Assembly: GCF_019391655.1 (NCBI RefSeq)
Contig: NZ_JAHXPQ010000002.1
Coordinates: 62,001-126,000 of the forward strand
Source: Mucilaginibacter rivuli
GTDB taxonomy: Bacteria; Bacteroidota; Bacteroidia; Sphingobacteriales; Sphingobacteriaceae
DNA: 64,000 nt
Direction: 5' to 3'
The first letter of the stretch is position 1; every line of letters begins with the position of its first letter. The notes under the pieces were generated by a model. That model did no database searches, was not told the DNA's origin, and saw nothing but the letters and a program-made list of their open reading frames with translations. Position numbers and translations under genes: made by a program. Shown here one piece after another: positions 36,720 to 48,000 of this stretch.

Positions 36720-37013
36720 GTGGAAAAATTCAGGCCATTATCGGGATTTTTTGAAGCCATCAGCAATGATGCCCGCATCAGTGTCGCCCATATTGGGTTG
36801 TACGCGGTGCTGCTCCACTGCTGGCAGGAGCAAGGTTTCGAAAATCCAGTGATGGCTTTTAGCCACGAGATCATGGAAAAGGCGAAAATCTCAGCCCGGG
36901 CGACCTACCTGAAATGCTTACACGACCTGAACGAGATGGGCTATATCCGTTACGAACGTTCTTATAAGCGGAATAACCGCAGCAAAGTTTTCTTAAACGT
37001 TAAATGCGGTTAA
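36720..37013 (+). CDS. Small winged-helix DNA-binding protein
   Basis: A 97-residue protein started by GTG, with a full Shine-Dalgarno AAAGGAGG (36705-36712) overlapping the upstream stop; so strong a site is uncommon in Bacteroidota and helps fix the start. SVAHIGLYAVLLHCWQEQG, FSHEIMEKAKISARATYLKCLHDLNEMGYIRYERS is a helix-turn-helix with wing, like the DNA-binding part of replication-initiator or transcription factors in mobile elements. It is probably a regulator of the element, or a truncated initiator. Confidence 0.75.
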   Translation: MEKFRPLSGFFEAISNDARISVAHIGLYAVLLHCWQEQGFENPVMAFSHEIMEKAKISARATYLKCLHDLNEMGYIRYERSYKRNNRSKVFLNVKCG

Positions 37014-37052
37014 TTTTTTTCCTCAGCAGCTGATTTTTTGAAGGTAATGACC

Positions 37053-37385
37053 ATGGAAAAGATAACTTTCGAACAACTTCCGGACGCGGTTGCATTACTT
37101 TTAGAGAAAGTTGAACGTATTGAGCATTTGCTAACCGGGCAATCTCAGTGTCAGTCCGAAGATCTGCTGACAATAAAGCAGGCCGCTGACTTTCTTGACC
37201 TTGCCGTACCAACGCTGTACAGTAAGGTTTGCCGAAACGAAGTGCCGGTCAACAAAAGGGGCAAGCGGCTCTATTTTTACAAATCGGAACTGACTGACTG
37301 GGTAAAAGGGGGACGAAGGGACACTGCTTTAGAAATGATAAAAAAAATGGACTTTAAACACAGTGTCAGACGGAGAAAACCTTAA
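37053..37385 (+). CDS. Excisionase-like helix-turn-helix protein (HTH_17 type)
   Basis: The ATG at 37053 is used because AAGG (37041-37044) lies 8 bp upstream; ATG 37047 is an alternative. The ~110-residue protein has an N-terminal helix (LPDAVALLLEKVERIEHLL) and then a MerR/excisionase-type HTH: LLTIKQAADFLDLAVPTLYSKVCRNEVPVNKRGKRLYFYKSELTDWV. Proteins of this shape act as excisionases (recombination directionality factors) or tra regulators in Bacteroides conjugative transposons. No integrase is adjacent. It is the last gene that looks element-derived. Confidence 0.85.
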   Translation: MEKITFEQLPDAVALLLEKVERIEHLLTGQSQCQSEDLLTIKQAADFLDLAVPTLYSKVCRNEVPVNKRGKRLYFYKSELTDWVKGGRRDTALEMIKKMDFKHSVRRRKP

Positions 37386-37404
37386 AAAAGCTGAGTTTGA
37401 AACG

Positions 37405-37521
37405 ATGCCTATCTCCCATAATCGGCCCTGTTTAAGCCCTCAAGTTAAAGAGTTGTTCAACCATTGCATAAGCGCATTAAAAGAAGAGGCCATCAACATG
37501 ATCGCCTCTTCTTTTAAATAA
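37405..37521 (+). CDS. Possible 38-codon open frame overlapping the terminator
   Basis: ATG at 37405 opens a 38-residue frame (MPISHNRPCLSPQVKELF...) that ends inside the 14-bp inverted repeat at 37477-37517. It could be a remnant of a longer mobile-element gene. Overlap with a terminator-like stem argues against a functional protein. Confidence 0.2.
   Translation: MPISHNRPCLSPQVKELFNHCISALKEEAINMIASSFK
37477..37517. terminator. Bidirectional terminator-like hairpin at the edge of the element
   Basis: TTAAAAGAAGAGGC (37477-37490) and GCCTCTTCTTTTAA (37504-37517) are perfect inverted repeats around a 13-base loop. It lies between the last plus-strand element gene and the convergent minus-strand gene. 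Confidence 0.7.
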
Positions 37522-37530
37522 TATAACAAC

Positions 37531-37920
37531 TTAAAACCTCTTTTTTGCTTTGCTATTGGGTATAAGGAATTTTTGGGTAGTTTTTTTTGATTTTTTATCA
37601 GTAACCATTTGGCCGAATATTTTTTTCTGATCCGGGGTCAGCAACACATCAACCTGGTTATTGGCATCTTCATCGGCCTGTTTTATCACACTTCCCGCTT
37701 CGGGTAATCCCTTGCCATCCGCAATTTTAGTATCCCGTTCCGCAAAAATGGCGGTAATCTTTTGCACCTGTTCATCGGTTAGGTCAAGCTTTTTTTTCAG
37801 GGCCTTACATTCTTTGGCTGCCTGCTCCTGAGGGGTTTGTTTGACCCTGGCTGTTTGCTGCGCATGCGATATTGTCGTCAAGCTACTTACGATAAATAAT
37901 ACGGTAATAATTTTCTTCAT
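37531..37920 (-). CDS. Small exported Spy/CpxP-like periplasmic protein
   Basis: From the ATG at 37920, a 129-residue protein with a signal peptide (MKKIITVLFIVSSLTTISHAQQ). The mature part is basic and helical, with LDLTDEQVQKITAIFAERDTKI and LLTPDQKKIFGQM, the two LTxxQ-type motifs of Spy/CpxP-like or P-pilus-assembly-like stress proteins, here in a loose form. Such proteins act as periplasmic chaperones. The frame stays open for 48 codons upstream to 38064, annotated separately; the internal signal peptide shows that the functional start is at 37920. Confidence 0.7.
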   Translation of the reverse strand: MKKIITVLFIVSSLTTISHAQQTARVKQTPQEQAAKECKALKKKLDLTDEQVQKITAIFAERDTKIADGKGLPEAGSVIKQADEDANNQVDVLLTPDQKKIFGQMVTDKKSKKTTQKFLIPNSKAKKRF

Positions 37921-38064
37921 CGTTGATGTATCTGTTTGTTTAATATGGGTGTCGTTTAAATGTTTCATAGCGTCATGCTCAGATAGTTTTAAACATTGCT
38001 CTTTTGTAATTCCGGTATTTAATATTTTCATTTCCGGTTTTATCCATTCTTCTTTGTCGCTCAT
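37921..38064 (-). other. Open 48-codon upstream frame, possible small peptide or leader
   Basis: An ATG at 38064 opens a frame that runs without stop into the Spy-like protein. It reads MSDKEEWIKPEMKILNTG..., with a WxxPxxxxL core seen in some short Bacteroidota peptides and RiPP leaders. No maturation enzyme is near. It could be an upstream coding segment whose translation feeds into the signal-peptide start, or chance. Confidence 0.25.
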
Positions 38065-38128
38065 TGTAACTTAATATTAATATTTAAAGTTTAGGTTCTG
38101 ACTATTAACTATTACAGCAAACCGGTGT

Positions 38129-39082
38129 TTATTTGTTAAACATTTTCAATTTTATCCCAAACTCAAAAGTGTTGTTGGCATAAACACTTAGCGGGCCTGT
38201 ATTGTTACTATAAGCTGCCATGATATCCATCGCTGCCAGGTTTACCCCAAAGGTGATGGTAAAACTCTTATTGGTATGATACATTCCACCAAAGTTGATG
38301 TTATAGTCGTTCATCGTCATCTGCGCTCCGGCATCCAGGATGTTGTCAAAACCTTTAACTCCCCGATACGCAATCTTGGGTTCCAGGGTGTAATTACTGA
38401 TGCCGTTGTCAGCATGAATTTTGTAGCTTAATGCGGTAAAGAAAGTTGCCCGGTCAACCTCAAGGTTATTGTTGTTGTCATTGCTGAAGAACAAGGTCTT
38501 CATATTCGGCAGCGCTGCCTGAGCGGTAAACTTCCGGCCGGTGTATGATATCCCAAAGTCGCCGTCAACGTAAATACTGCGCTGATTAAAGTTCTGCACG
38601 GCCACATCACCCTGGTCGCCGTTCACTTTCGTATAATCGATATAGGTATCGTTTATACCTAACGATAAACCGAAGCTTAGCTTATCATCTTTATCGCTCA
38701 ATGGCAGGTGATAGGCATAGGTACCCATTACCCTTGTACGATTGATCAACCCGGCATTGTCGCCACTGACATTCAAACCGAGGCCTACATTATTTCCCGA
38801 GTTATAATCCGCAGTGAAATTCTGCAGCTTAGGACCTCCGGGCACGCTTGTCCATTGTTGCTGATAACCCAGGTTGATATTCAGGCCTTGCTCCATACCT
38901 GCCATTGCCGGGTTAGCCAGGTACTGATTTTGGTAATACATGGTTTGCATGCCGGTTAATTGGGCGCTTGCCTGCTGGATACCTAGAATAAGCACCATAC
39001 ATAGTATGCTAACTATGGCGATCTTATTTATGCTGATATAATTTGTCATGTCTTTGCTCTTTATTCTTTTATCTTTACTCAT
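38129..39082 (-). CDS. PorP/SprF-family outer-membrane protein of type IX secretion
   Basis: A 317-residue protein; starts at 39082 and 39049 are both possible, the latter (MTNYISINKIAIVS) closer to the signal peptide, which ends in QASAQLTGM. The mature sequence MYYQNQYLANPAMAGMEQGLNINLGYQQQW is the hallmark of PorP/SprF: YxxNxxxxNPAxAG followed by an outer-membrane barrel of beta-strands, closing with NTFEFGIKLKMF. These proteins help anchor or secrete T9SS type B cargo and are regularly encoded next to it; here the giant type B protein ends 3 bp upstream on the same strand, an expected pairing. Confidence 0.93.
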   Translation of the reverse strand: MSKDKRIKSKDMTNYISINKIAIVSILCMVLILGIQQASAQLTGMQTMYYQNQYLANPAMAGMEQGLNINLGYQQQWTSVPGGPKLQNFTADYNSGNNVGLGLNVSGDNAGLINRTRVMGTYAYHLPLSDKDDKLSFGLSLGINDTYIDYTKVNGDQGDVAVQNFNQRSIYVDGDFGISYTGRKFTAQAALPNMKTLFFSNDNNNNLEVDRATFFTALSYKIHADNGISNYTLEPKIAYRGVKGFDNILDAGAQMTMNDYNINFGGMYHTNKSFTITFGVNLAAMDIMAAYSNNTGPLSVYANNTFEFGIKLKMFNK

Positions 39083-39085
39083 AAA

Positions 39086-42000
39086 CTATCGCTGTCTAAG
39101 TATGGTTACAAAACCTTTTAGCGGCGCATCCCCCGTACCCAAGTCAATCACATAATAATACGTTCCTTCAGCCAATGGCGATCCCTGGAAGGTTCCGGTC
39201 CAGTCATTGGTATAGGTGTTTTTGGTATATATCACACGCCCGGCCCTATCGTAAATGGTCACTTTATTATTCGGGTACGATTGTATATCCTTCACTATCC
39301 AGGCATCGTTCTTACCATCGCCGTTAGGTGACAGGATATTGTTTGGCTTGATGGCATCCGGTGCTGTTGCCCTGTGCACAGTAAGCGTATAAGTCAGTTT
39401 GGTAATACCATCCTGCGCGGTTGTAAATACGGTAATGATATTATCGCCGACCAGCAGGTTGATCAAACCGCTCTGGTTAGCATTTGCTGCCGGTTGTCCG
39501 TTGATCAGAATGCTTGCTGTTGCATCGGCCAATGTTGGCGTAACCGCAAACTGGCTCACCGTATTGTCAACCAGCGTAGTATATACATAAGTCGATGGTG
39601 CAAAGGCCGGGGCAAGTATACCGTTACTGATGGTCAGATTAGCCAAATTCGCGTTGCTGGATGGCGCACGGGTTACTGTGGTGGTATAGGTGATTACCGT
39701 TGTACCATTTTGTGCGGTTACGAGCGTAGTAATGATATTCGGACCAACCACCAATGGTATATTTTGCGAGGTAGTGCCGCTGATTACGATTACACCATTC
39801 ACTTTTACAGTAGATGTAGGATCGGCGGTGGTTGGGGTTAAGGTAATTGATGCGACCGCGTTCGATACGCTTGCAGTGTAGCTTGTTGTCGCTTGGGCAA
39901 ATACCGGGCTCAAGCTACCGGCGCTGACAGTTAGGTTAGCCAGGCTGGCGTTCCCTGATGCCGTTACTGTTAAGGTACCCGGTGTATAGCTGATGCTATA
40001 GTTTGGCGATGATGCTCCGCTTACTGTAATGGGGTAGGTGCCAACCTGCGAGGTCAATGTTGCCGTAGTTGTCAATGTTGACTGTGTAGTTAAGCTGCTG
40101 TTGGTATCACCATTCACAAAACCGATATAGGCTGCTGTTAATGCCGGGTTAGCAGTATTGATGACCTTGGTTTGGTTATTGGCCACTATGATCAACGCTG
40201 CAGGGCTTACCGTTAACACACCTGCTGTATAACTAAAAGCATAGTTATTGCTTGCCGCGCCGCTTACTGTTACCGGGTAAGTGCCTACCCCGCTGCCGGT
40301 TACCGACGTGGTTGTAATAATTGGCTGGGCAGTTAAACTGGCATTCGTATCGCCGTTTACAAATCCGGTATAGGTTACCCCCAATGTTGGGTTAGGAGCG
40401 CCGTACACTTTAGTGGCATTGCTTGCCGCAATGGTCAGTGTTGCCTGGGTAATTGTTAATATACCTGCTGTATAGCTGATGCTATAGTTATTGCTTGCCG
40501 CGCCGCTTACTGTTACCGGGTAAGTGCCTACCCCGCTGCCGGTTACCGCCGTGGTTGTAATAATTGGCTGGGCGGTTAAGCTGCCATTCGTGTCTCCGTT
40601 TACAAAACCGGTATAGGTTACCCCCAATGTTGGGTTAGCAGCGCCGTACACTTTAGTGGCATTGCTTGCCGCGATGGTCAGTGTTGCCTGGGTAATTGTT
40701 AATGTACCTGCTGCATAGCTGATGTTATAGTTGTTACTTGCCGCGCCGCTTGCGGTAATCGGGTAGGTACCCGCCGCGCTGCCGGTTACCGCTGTGGTTG
40801 TAATGGTTGGCTGAACGGTTAAACTGACATTCGTATCGCCGTTCACAAAGCCGGTATAGGTCGCTCCTAATGTTGGATTGGTTGCGCCGTATACTTTGAT
40901 GGCATTACTTGCCACGATCGTAAGTGTGGCTTGGCTAACGGTTAATGTGCCTGTGGTATAGCTGATGCTATAGTTATTACTTGCCGCGCCGCCTACTGTG
41001 ATCGGGTATGTTCCGACGGCGCTGCTTCCTACCGCTGTCGTTGCAACAGTCGGCTGCGTGGTCAGACTGCTATTCGTATCACCGTTCACGAAACCGCTAT
41101 AGGTGACCGCCAAAGTTGGGTTGGCAGCACCGTATACTTTGGTGGCGTTGCTTGCCGCTATGGATAAGCTTGCCTGGGTAACGGTTAAAATAGCCGCTGA
41201 ATAGCTGATGCTATAGTTATTACTTGCCGCGCCGCTTGCCGTGATCGGATAGGTACCCGCCGCGCTGCCTGTTACAGCCGTTGTGCTGATGATTGGCTGA
41301 GTGGTTAAGTTGGTATTCGTATCTCCGTTTACAAAACCGGTATAGGTTACCGCCAAGGTTGGGTTAGCTGCACCGTATATCTTAGTGGCATTTCTTGTCG
41401 CTATGGTTAAGCTTGCCTGGGTAACTGTTAATGTACCTGCGGTATAGCTGATGGTATAGTTATTACTCGTCGCTCCACTTGCGGTGATTGGGTAAGTACC
41501 CGCCGCACTGCCTGTTACAGCCGTGGTTGTAATGGTTGGTTGTGCAGTCAAACTGGTATTGGTATCGCCATTCACAAAACCGCTATACGTCACTGCCAGT
41601 GTTGGGTTAGCAGCGCCGTACGTTTTTAACGCATTGCTCGCAGCAATGGTTAAAGCAGTTTTGTTTACTGTTAATGTACCTGCGGTATAGCTGATGCTAT
41701 AGTTATTACTGGCCGCTCCGCTCGCGGCGATCGGGTAAGTACCCGCCGCACTGCCTGTTACCGCAGTTGTGCTTATAGTTGGCTGAGAGGTTAAGCTGGC
41801 ATTCGTATCGCCGTTTACAAAACCGCTATAACTGGCTGTTAAAGCAGGATTAATGGCGCCATAGTTCTTACTTTGATTATCCGCAGTAATGGATAATGCT
41901 GCTTTATTTACTGTTAAAGCCTGTGCTACCGGCGTAGCGGCGGCATAAGTGGCATCCCCAATTTGTGATGCCGTGATATTCGTACTGCCTGCCCCTACCA

Positions 42001-45000
42001 CATGGATCAGCCCGCCTGCTGTAATGGTGGCTACTGCTGTATTACTACTGGCATAGGTAATGGCAATACCTGTATTCGTGCTGGCAGCACCCGGCGCAAA
42101 ATCAACTGCACCATAGGTTACGGGTGTTAACGCATTAAAGGTAATGGTTTGCGGTATATTCTGCCGGGTTACCGATAAGGTATAAGTATTGGTTGCACCG
42201 TTTTGAGCAGTTACCATAATACTGATCGAATTAGTGCCCAAACTCAGTGGTATACTGCCCGAAGTGCCGCCGCTGGTTACCGTTGTGCCGTTTACAGTTA
42301 CAGTGGCGGTAGCATCAGCCGTAGTTGGTGTAAGGGTTATCGAACTTGTTGAGCCGCTTACTATAGCGGTATAGCTGTTGGTAGCCGCTGCAAACGAAGG
42401 TGATAGTGTACCACTGCTGGTTATCAGGTTAGACAAATTATTATTGGATGACGCTGCTCTGGTTACGGTTACGGTATAAGTTCCGGTTGTGGTACCATCC
42501 TGTGCAGTCACAACTGCGGTAATGGTATTTGTACCTACATTCAGGCTGATGCTGCCCGAAGCGGTACCGCTTGTTACGGTTGTACCGTTTACTTTTACGG
42601 TGGCGTTAGCCTGGTTTACCGTTGGGGTAAGGGTTAATATTGTGGTAGCGTTACTTACCGATGCGGTATAGCTGGTGGTGCCTGCTGCAAAGCTTGGGCT
42701 TAATGAACCTGCACTTATTGCTAATCCAGACAGGGTCGGATCACTTGATACTGCCCTGGTTACCGTAATGGTATAAGTGCTCACGTTGATCCCGTTTTGC
42801 GCTGTAACTACCGTAGTGATAGTATTTGCTCCTACCGACAATGCAATACTGCCCGAAGCCGAACCACTGGCTACCGTCGTGCCGTTTACCGTTACTGTTG
42901 AAGCAGCATCCGTTACAGTTGGGCTAACCGTAATACTAGTAGTAGTGTTATTTACCGATGTGGTATAGCTGGTGGTGCCCGATGCGAAACCCGGACTTAA
43001 CGTGCCTGTGCTTAGGGCCAAGTTATTTAATGTAGAAACCGATGACAAGGAAGATTTTGTGACGACTACGGTATAGGTATTGGTCGTCGTACCATCCTGT
43101 GCTGTTACGACAATGGTAACTGTATTCGATCCGGTATTCATTGTAATATTGCCCGAGGCTGTGCCGCTGGTTACTATCGTACCGTTTACTTTTACCGTGG
43201 CGGTTGCATCCGATACCGTTGGGGTTACCGTGATCGAAGGTACGGCGGTAGAAATACCGGTCGCATAGCTGGTAGTGCCTGATGCAAAAGTGGGGGTTAA
43301 GGTACCCGTACTCAGTACCAAATTTGATAGTGACGCATTACTTGATGCGGCTCTCGTTACGGTTATTGTATAGGTACCTGTTGTGGTGCCATCCTGTGCA
43401 GTTACTATCGTTGTAATGATATTGGTACCTACTGATAATGTGATATTGCCCGAAGCCGAGCCGCTGGTTACCGTTGTCCCATTCACTTTTACAATGGCGT
43501 TAGCCTGATTTACGGTTGGGGTAAGCGTTAATGTTGTGACCGTGTTACCTACAGATGCCGTATAGCTGGTCGTACTTGATGCGAAACCGGGGCTTAATGC
43601 GCCTGCGCTTATTGCCAATCCCGACAAAGTCGCATCCGATGAAGCCGCACGGGTTACGGTAGTTGTATAAGTTTGCGTAGTTGTGCCATCCTGTGCGGTT
43701 ACTACGGTAGTGATCGTATTGGTACCAACCGATAATGTGATACTGCCCGAAGCTGAACCGCTGGTTACCGCTGTACCGTTCACTTTTACAGTAGCATTAG
43801 CCTGGTTTACCGTAGGGGTAAGGGTTAACGTCGTGGTGGCGTTGCTTACTGTAGCCGTATAGCTGGTCGTACCTGATGCGAAACCCGGGCTTAATGAGCC
43901 CGCACTTATTGTCATTGCCGATAAGGTTGCATCGCTTGATGCTGCCCTGGTTACCGTAGTAGTATAAGTATTAGTAGTTATGCCATCCTGAGCGGTGACT
44001 ACGGTAGTAAGCATATTGGTGCCTACCGATAATGGGATGCTCGCCGAAGCCGACCCGCTGCTTATCGCGGTTCCGTTCACTTTTACGGTGGCGTTAGCCT
44101 GGTTCAATGTTGGAATAATTGTTAATGATGTAGTGGTATTAGTTACCGATGCAGTATAGCTGGTGGTGCCCGATGCGAAAGTTGGGTTCAATGTACCTGC
44201 ACTAATTACCAATCCCGATAAGGTCGCATCGTTTGAAAGCCTTGTTACGGTAGTGGTATACGTATTTGTTGTGGTGCCATCCTGTGCTGTTACTACAGTA
44301 GTGATGATGTTGGCACCAACGTTCAAACTGATGCTGCTAGAGGCGCTGCCGCTGGCTACTGTGCTTCCGTTTACTTTTACTGTGGCGTTAGGTTCATTTA
44401 CCGTTGAGGTAACAGTTATTGTTGTGGTTGCGTTGTTTACCGATGCATTATAGCTGGTGGTGCCTGATATGAAAGCTGGACTTAACGAACCTGCACTTAT
44501 TGCCATAGCCGATAAAGTCGCGTCGTTTGATGCTGCTCTGGTTACGGTTGTGGTATAGGTATTTGTCGTAGTGCCATCTTGAGCGGTGACTACGATAGTA
44601 ATCGTATTTGTACCGACATTCAGGCTAATATTGCCTGAAGCCGAACCGCTGGTAACTGATGTGCCGTTTACTTTTACAGCCGCGTTAGCCTGGTTCACTG
44701 TTGGCGTAACCGTAATACTTGTTGTGGCATTGCTCACCGATGCAGTATAGCTGGTGGTTCCTGATGCGAAAGTTGGAGATAATGCACCTGCGCTTACCGT
44801 GAAAGCTGACAAGGTCGCATCATTAGAAAACCTTGTTATTGTAGCAGTGTATGTAATGGTTGTACCATCCTGTGCCGTGACAGCGGTGGTGATGGTATTG
44901 GCCCCAACGTTCAAACCGATATTGCCCGAAGGACTGCCACTGGCTACCGGGTTTCCGTTTACGGTTAATGTGGCATTAGGTTCATTTACCGTTGGGGTAA

Positions 45001-48000
45001 CTGTTATTGTTGCAGTGGCGTTGCTTACCGATGCGGTATAACTGGTCGTGCCCGAAGCAAAGATTGGCGATAATGTTCCACTGCTTAGGGCCAATGCCGC
45101 TAAGGTCGCGTCGCTGGATTGCGCACGGGTTATAGTTACGGTATAAGTTTTAGTGGTTGTACCATCCTGGGCAGTTACTATTGTAGTGATGGTATTTGCG
45201 CCTACCGCTAAAGCGATACTGCCCGAAGCCGAACCGCTGGTTACCGCTGTACCGTTAACTGTTACGGTGGCATTCGCCTGGTTAACTGTTGGCGCAACCG
45301 TAATGCTTGTCGTTGTATTACTTACCGATACCGTATAGCTGGTAGTTCCTGATGCGAAAGCTGGGTTTACTGTACCAGCACTTAAAGCCAAACCTGATAA
45401 GGTTGCGTCGATAGATGGTGCACGAGCAATGGTTACTATATAGGTGTTGGTGGTCGTCCCGTCTAAAGCAGTGACTACTATCGTAATAATGTTCGTACCT
45501 ACATTCAGGTTAATGCTGGCCGAGGCTGTGCCACTGGCGACCGTGGTGCCGTTTACCTTCACCGTAGCGCCAGAAACAGCTGCGGTAGGTGTAACAATAA
45601 CGGATGTAATATTATTCGCCGCAGATACTGTATAAGTATTTGTACCGGCATCAAAGGCTGGCGTTAATGTACCTGCGTCCAGGGATAAAGCGCTTAATGT
45701 TGCATTGGTTGAAACGATAGCGACCGCTTTGGTGGCAACGGGACTGGCTTGATATCCATCATTAACTACAAAAGAGATTGTACGACCGGTTGTTGTGGTC
45801 TGGGCATTGCCGTTAATGTATGTAACAGCCCGCAACGCCGCCTGGAACTGTGCCAGCGTGGCTGTAGACCCTGATGATGTTAACGTTAATACCCCTGTTG
45901 TGCTATTATAACTACCCGCAATATTTCCCATTGTTGTACCATCATTAGTAAATGCCAGTATATCCTCAGGGGAAACAAAGCCCGTGGTAATAGACACTGT
46001 AGCGCTGGCCAGTGTTAGCCCATTGGTCTCGGTAACCGTGACGCCCGCATCTACCGCTACCGGTGTTGAGCTGGTATTTGATTGAAAGCTTGTCGTTCCC
46101 GTAGACGTAGTGACAACCGGAGTCGATGGATTATTGTGAATAATGGAAATGGTGTTGGCTGTCTGATTAGGTACCAGAATATCAGGTTTACTGTCGCCGT
46201 CGATATCCTGAACAGCAATCACTCCGGTACCATTTCCTGTCGCGTAATCGACATTTGTGGCAAATGACGATGTTGAAAGGGTAGCGCCACTTGTGGATAC
46301 GTTTCGCAATACCGAAACCTTAGATGTTCCGTTATTGCCAACTATAAGGTCGGGTTTGCCATCACCGTCCATATCCGCGATCGACACGGATTTAGGTGCG
46401 GACCCTGTATTCAATATTACCAATGGGTCAAATGTGAAATTATTAGACGTTGATGTATTGCGTAACAGGCCCACGCCAGAACCTGCCCTTAAAGTTACCG
46501 CCACATCGATCTTTCCATCGCCGTCAAGGTCGCCTAAAGTGATGTTATTAGGGCCTGTAGTTGCGAAATTGCCGGCGATAATCGTATTGGCTGCAACAGT
46601 AGGATACACAAAGGATGTGCCGTTGGTCGCAGAAAGCGCCGTTCCCGGGGCTGCGATAACGTTGCGCAGGATCCCTACCTGACCTACGCTTGAACTGTTG
46701 TTGCTGATTACAAGATCGGGTTTACCATCGCCATCGATATCGCCTACCGCCAAACCGAGTGCATTCGCAGATAGACCTGGATTGATATCAACTTTGGACG
46801 CGAAACTGAAAGTTTGTGTTGAAACACCGCCCGTCGATACATTCGTGGAGGTATTTCGTAATAAGCTGAGCGAATTTGAACTTGCACCGGCGAATGCGAT
46901 GTCATTTAACCCATCTCCATCCAGGTCGGCAATGGCAATGGCTGTTACAGCGCCTGCGCTGCTTACATTCAGTGGCGTGCCAAATAAATTACCCGTTGTG
47001 GCCGTCGAGGTCGGATAGACCAGAGAAGTATTAGTAGAACTAACTACCGATCCACTCATCACCAGGTCAAGCTTACCATCTCCGTCGAGATCGCCTAAAG
47101 CGATATAAACTGCCTGAGTGGTACCGCCTGTTGGCGTCAGGGTGTAATTTGGGGTGGACGGATATGCGGTAGCATAGCCTGCAGTGGGATTGGTATGTAT
47201 ATAGATCGAAACGGTACGGGTTGTTTGATTTGCTACGACCATATCGGCCAGTCCGTCGCCGTCAAGGTCCCCGGTCAGGATTTGTAATGGGCCGGTTCCG
47301 GTGGCCGCGATATCCACCTTGGGATCAAAGTCAGCCGGGCTGATGCTATTCAGGGAGGTAAAAGTAGGGTTAAAGGTTAATGCCGAGGAAGCGCTCAGCC
47401 CCCTGGTTGGTACTGTTCTATTCAGGACGGAGATGGGTTGATAGCTGGCGCCTGAAGGCACGGTAACGGTCAGTTTATTGCTGGTCGCGGAGGTAACAGT
47501 CGCTTTTGTCGCGCCGAACCAAACGATATTATTAGCGGGTAGAATAGAAAATCCGTAGTTCCCGTTAATTGTCACCGATGAGCCCACAGTGCCGTTTAAA
47601 GGCGTAATAGTGGTTACTAACGGGATCGCGGGGTTATTGTGAAAAATGGAGAATTTTGTATTGGAAGTTGATGAGGTACCGATGACCAGGTCCGGCCTGC
47701 CATCACCGTCGAGATCTGCCACCGTCGGGAAACCCGGCGACGCACCCGCATTCGGAAGATCGGTTTTAATCAAAGAACTTGCACTGATCGCTCCGCTCGT
47801 GAAGTTATTGTGGAGAATAGATATGGTTGTTGCGCCGTTGTTATTGGCCACGATATCCGGTTTCCCATCACCGTCGATATCACTGATCACAGGCAGGCCA
47901 AAGGAACCGCCCGCTCCTGTGGCGAAGATCACAACAGCATCGAAAGAGAATGTCCCTGTCCCTGTATTGTTGTTTCTAAATACGCTGAGGTTGTTGGTAT

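Noticed and set aside
18121..37480. Attachment-site direct repeats flanking the conjugative segment
   Set aside because: Only a 7-bp match (CCATTGC) was found near both edges, which is expected by chance.
37921..38064. Lasso-peptide precursor
   Set aside because: The WxxP motif is suggestive, but no B or C processing enzymes are encoded near and the frame runs into another protein.
42489..45635. Regularly spaced plus-strand open frames with similar hydrophobic products
   Set aside because: They mirror the cadherin-like repeat units of the giant gene on the other strand and share their period; no independent start signals.
39960..45710. Regular repeats that could be mistaken for a CRISPR array
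   Set aside because: Units of about 230-290 bp translate in one frame into protein domains; no short repeat-spacer pattern and no cas genes.
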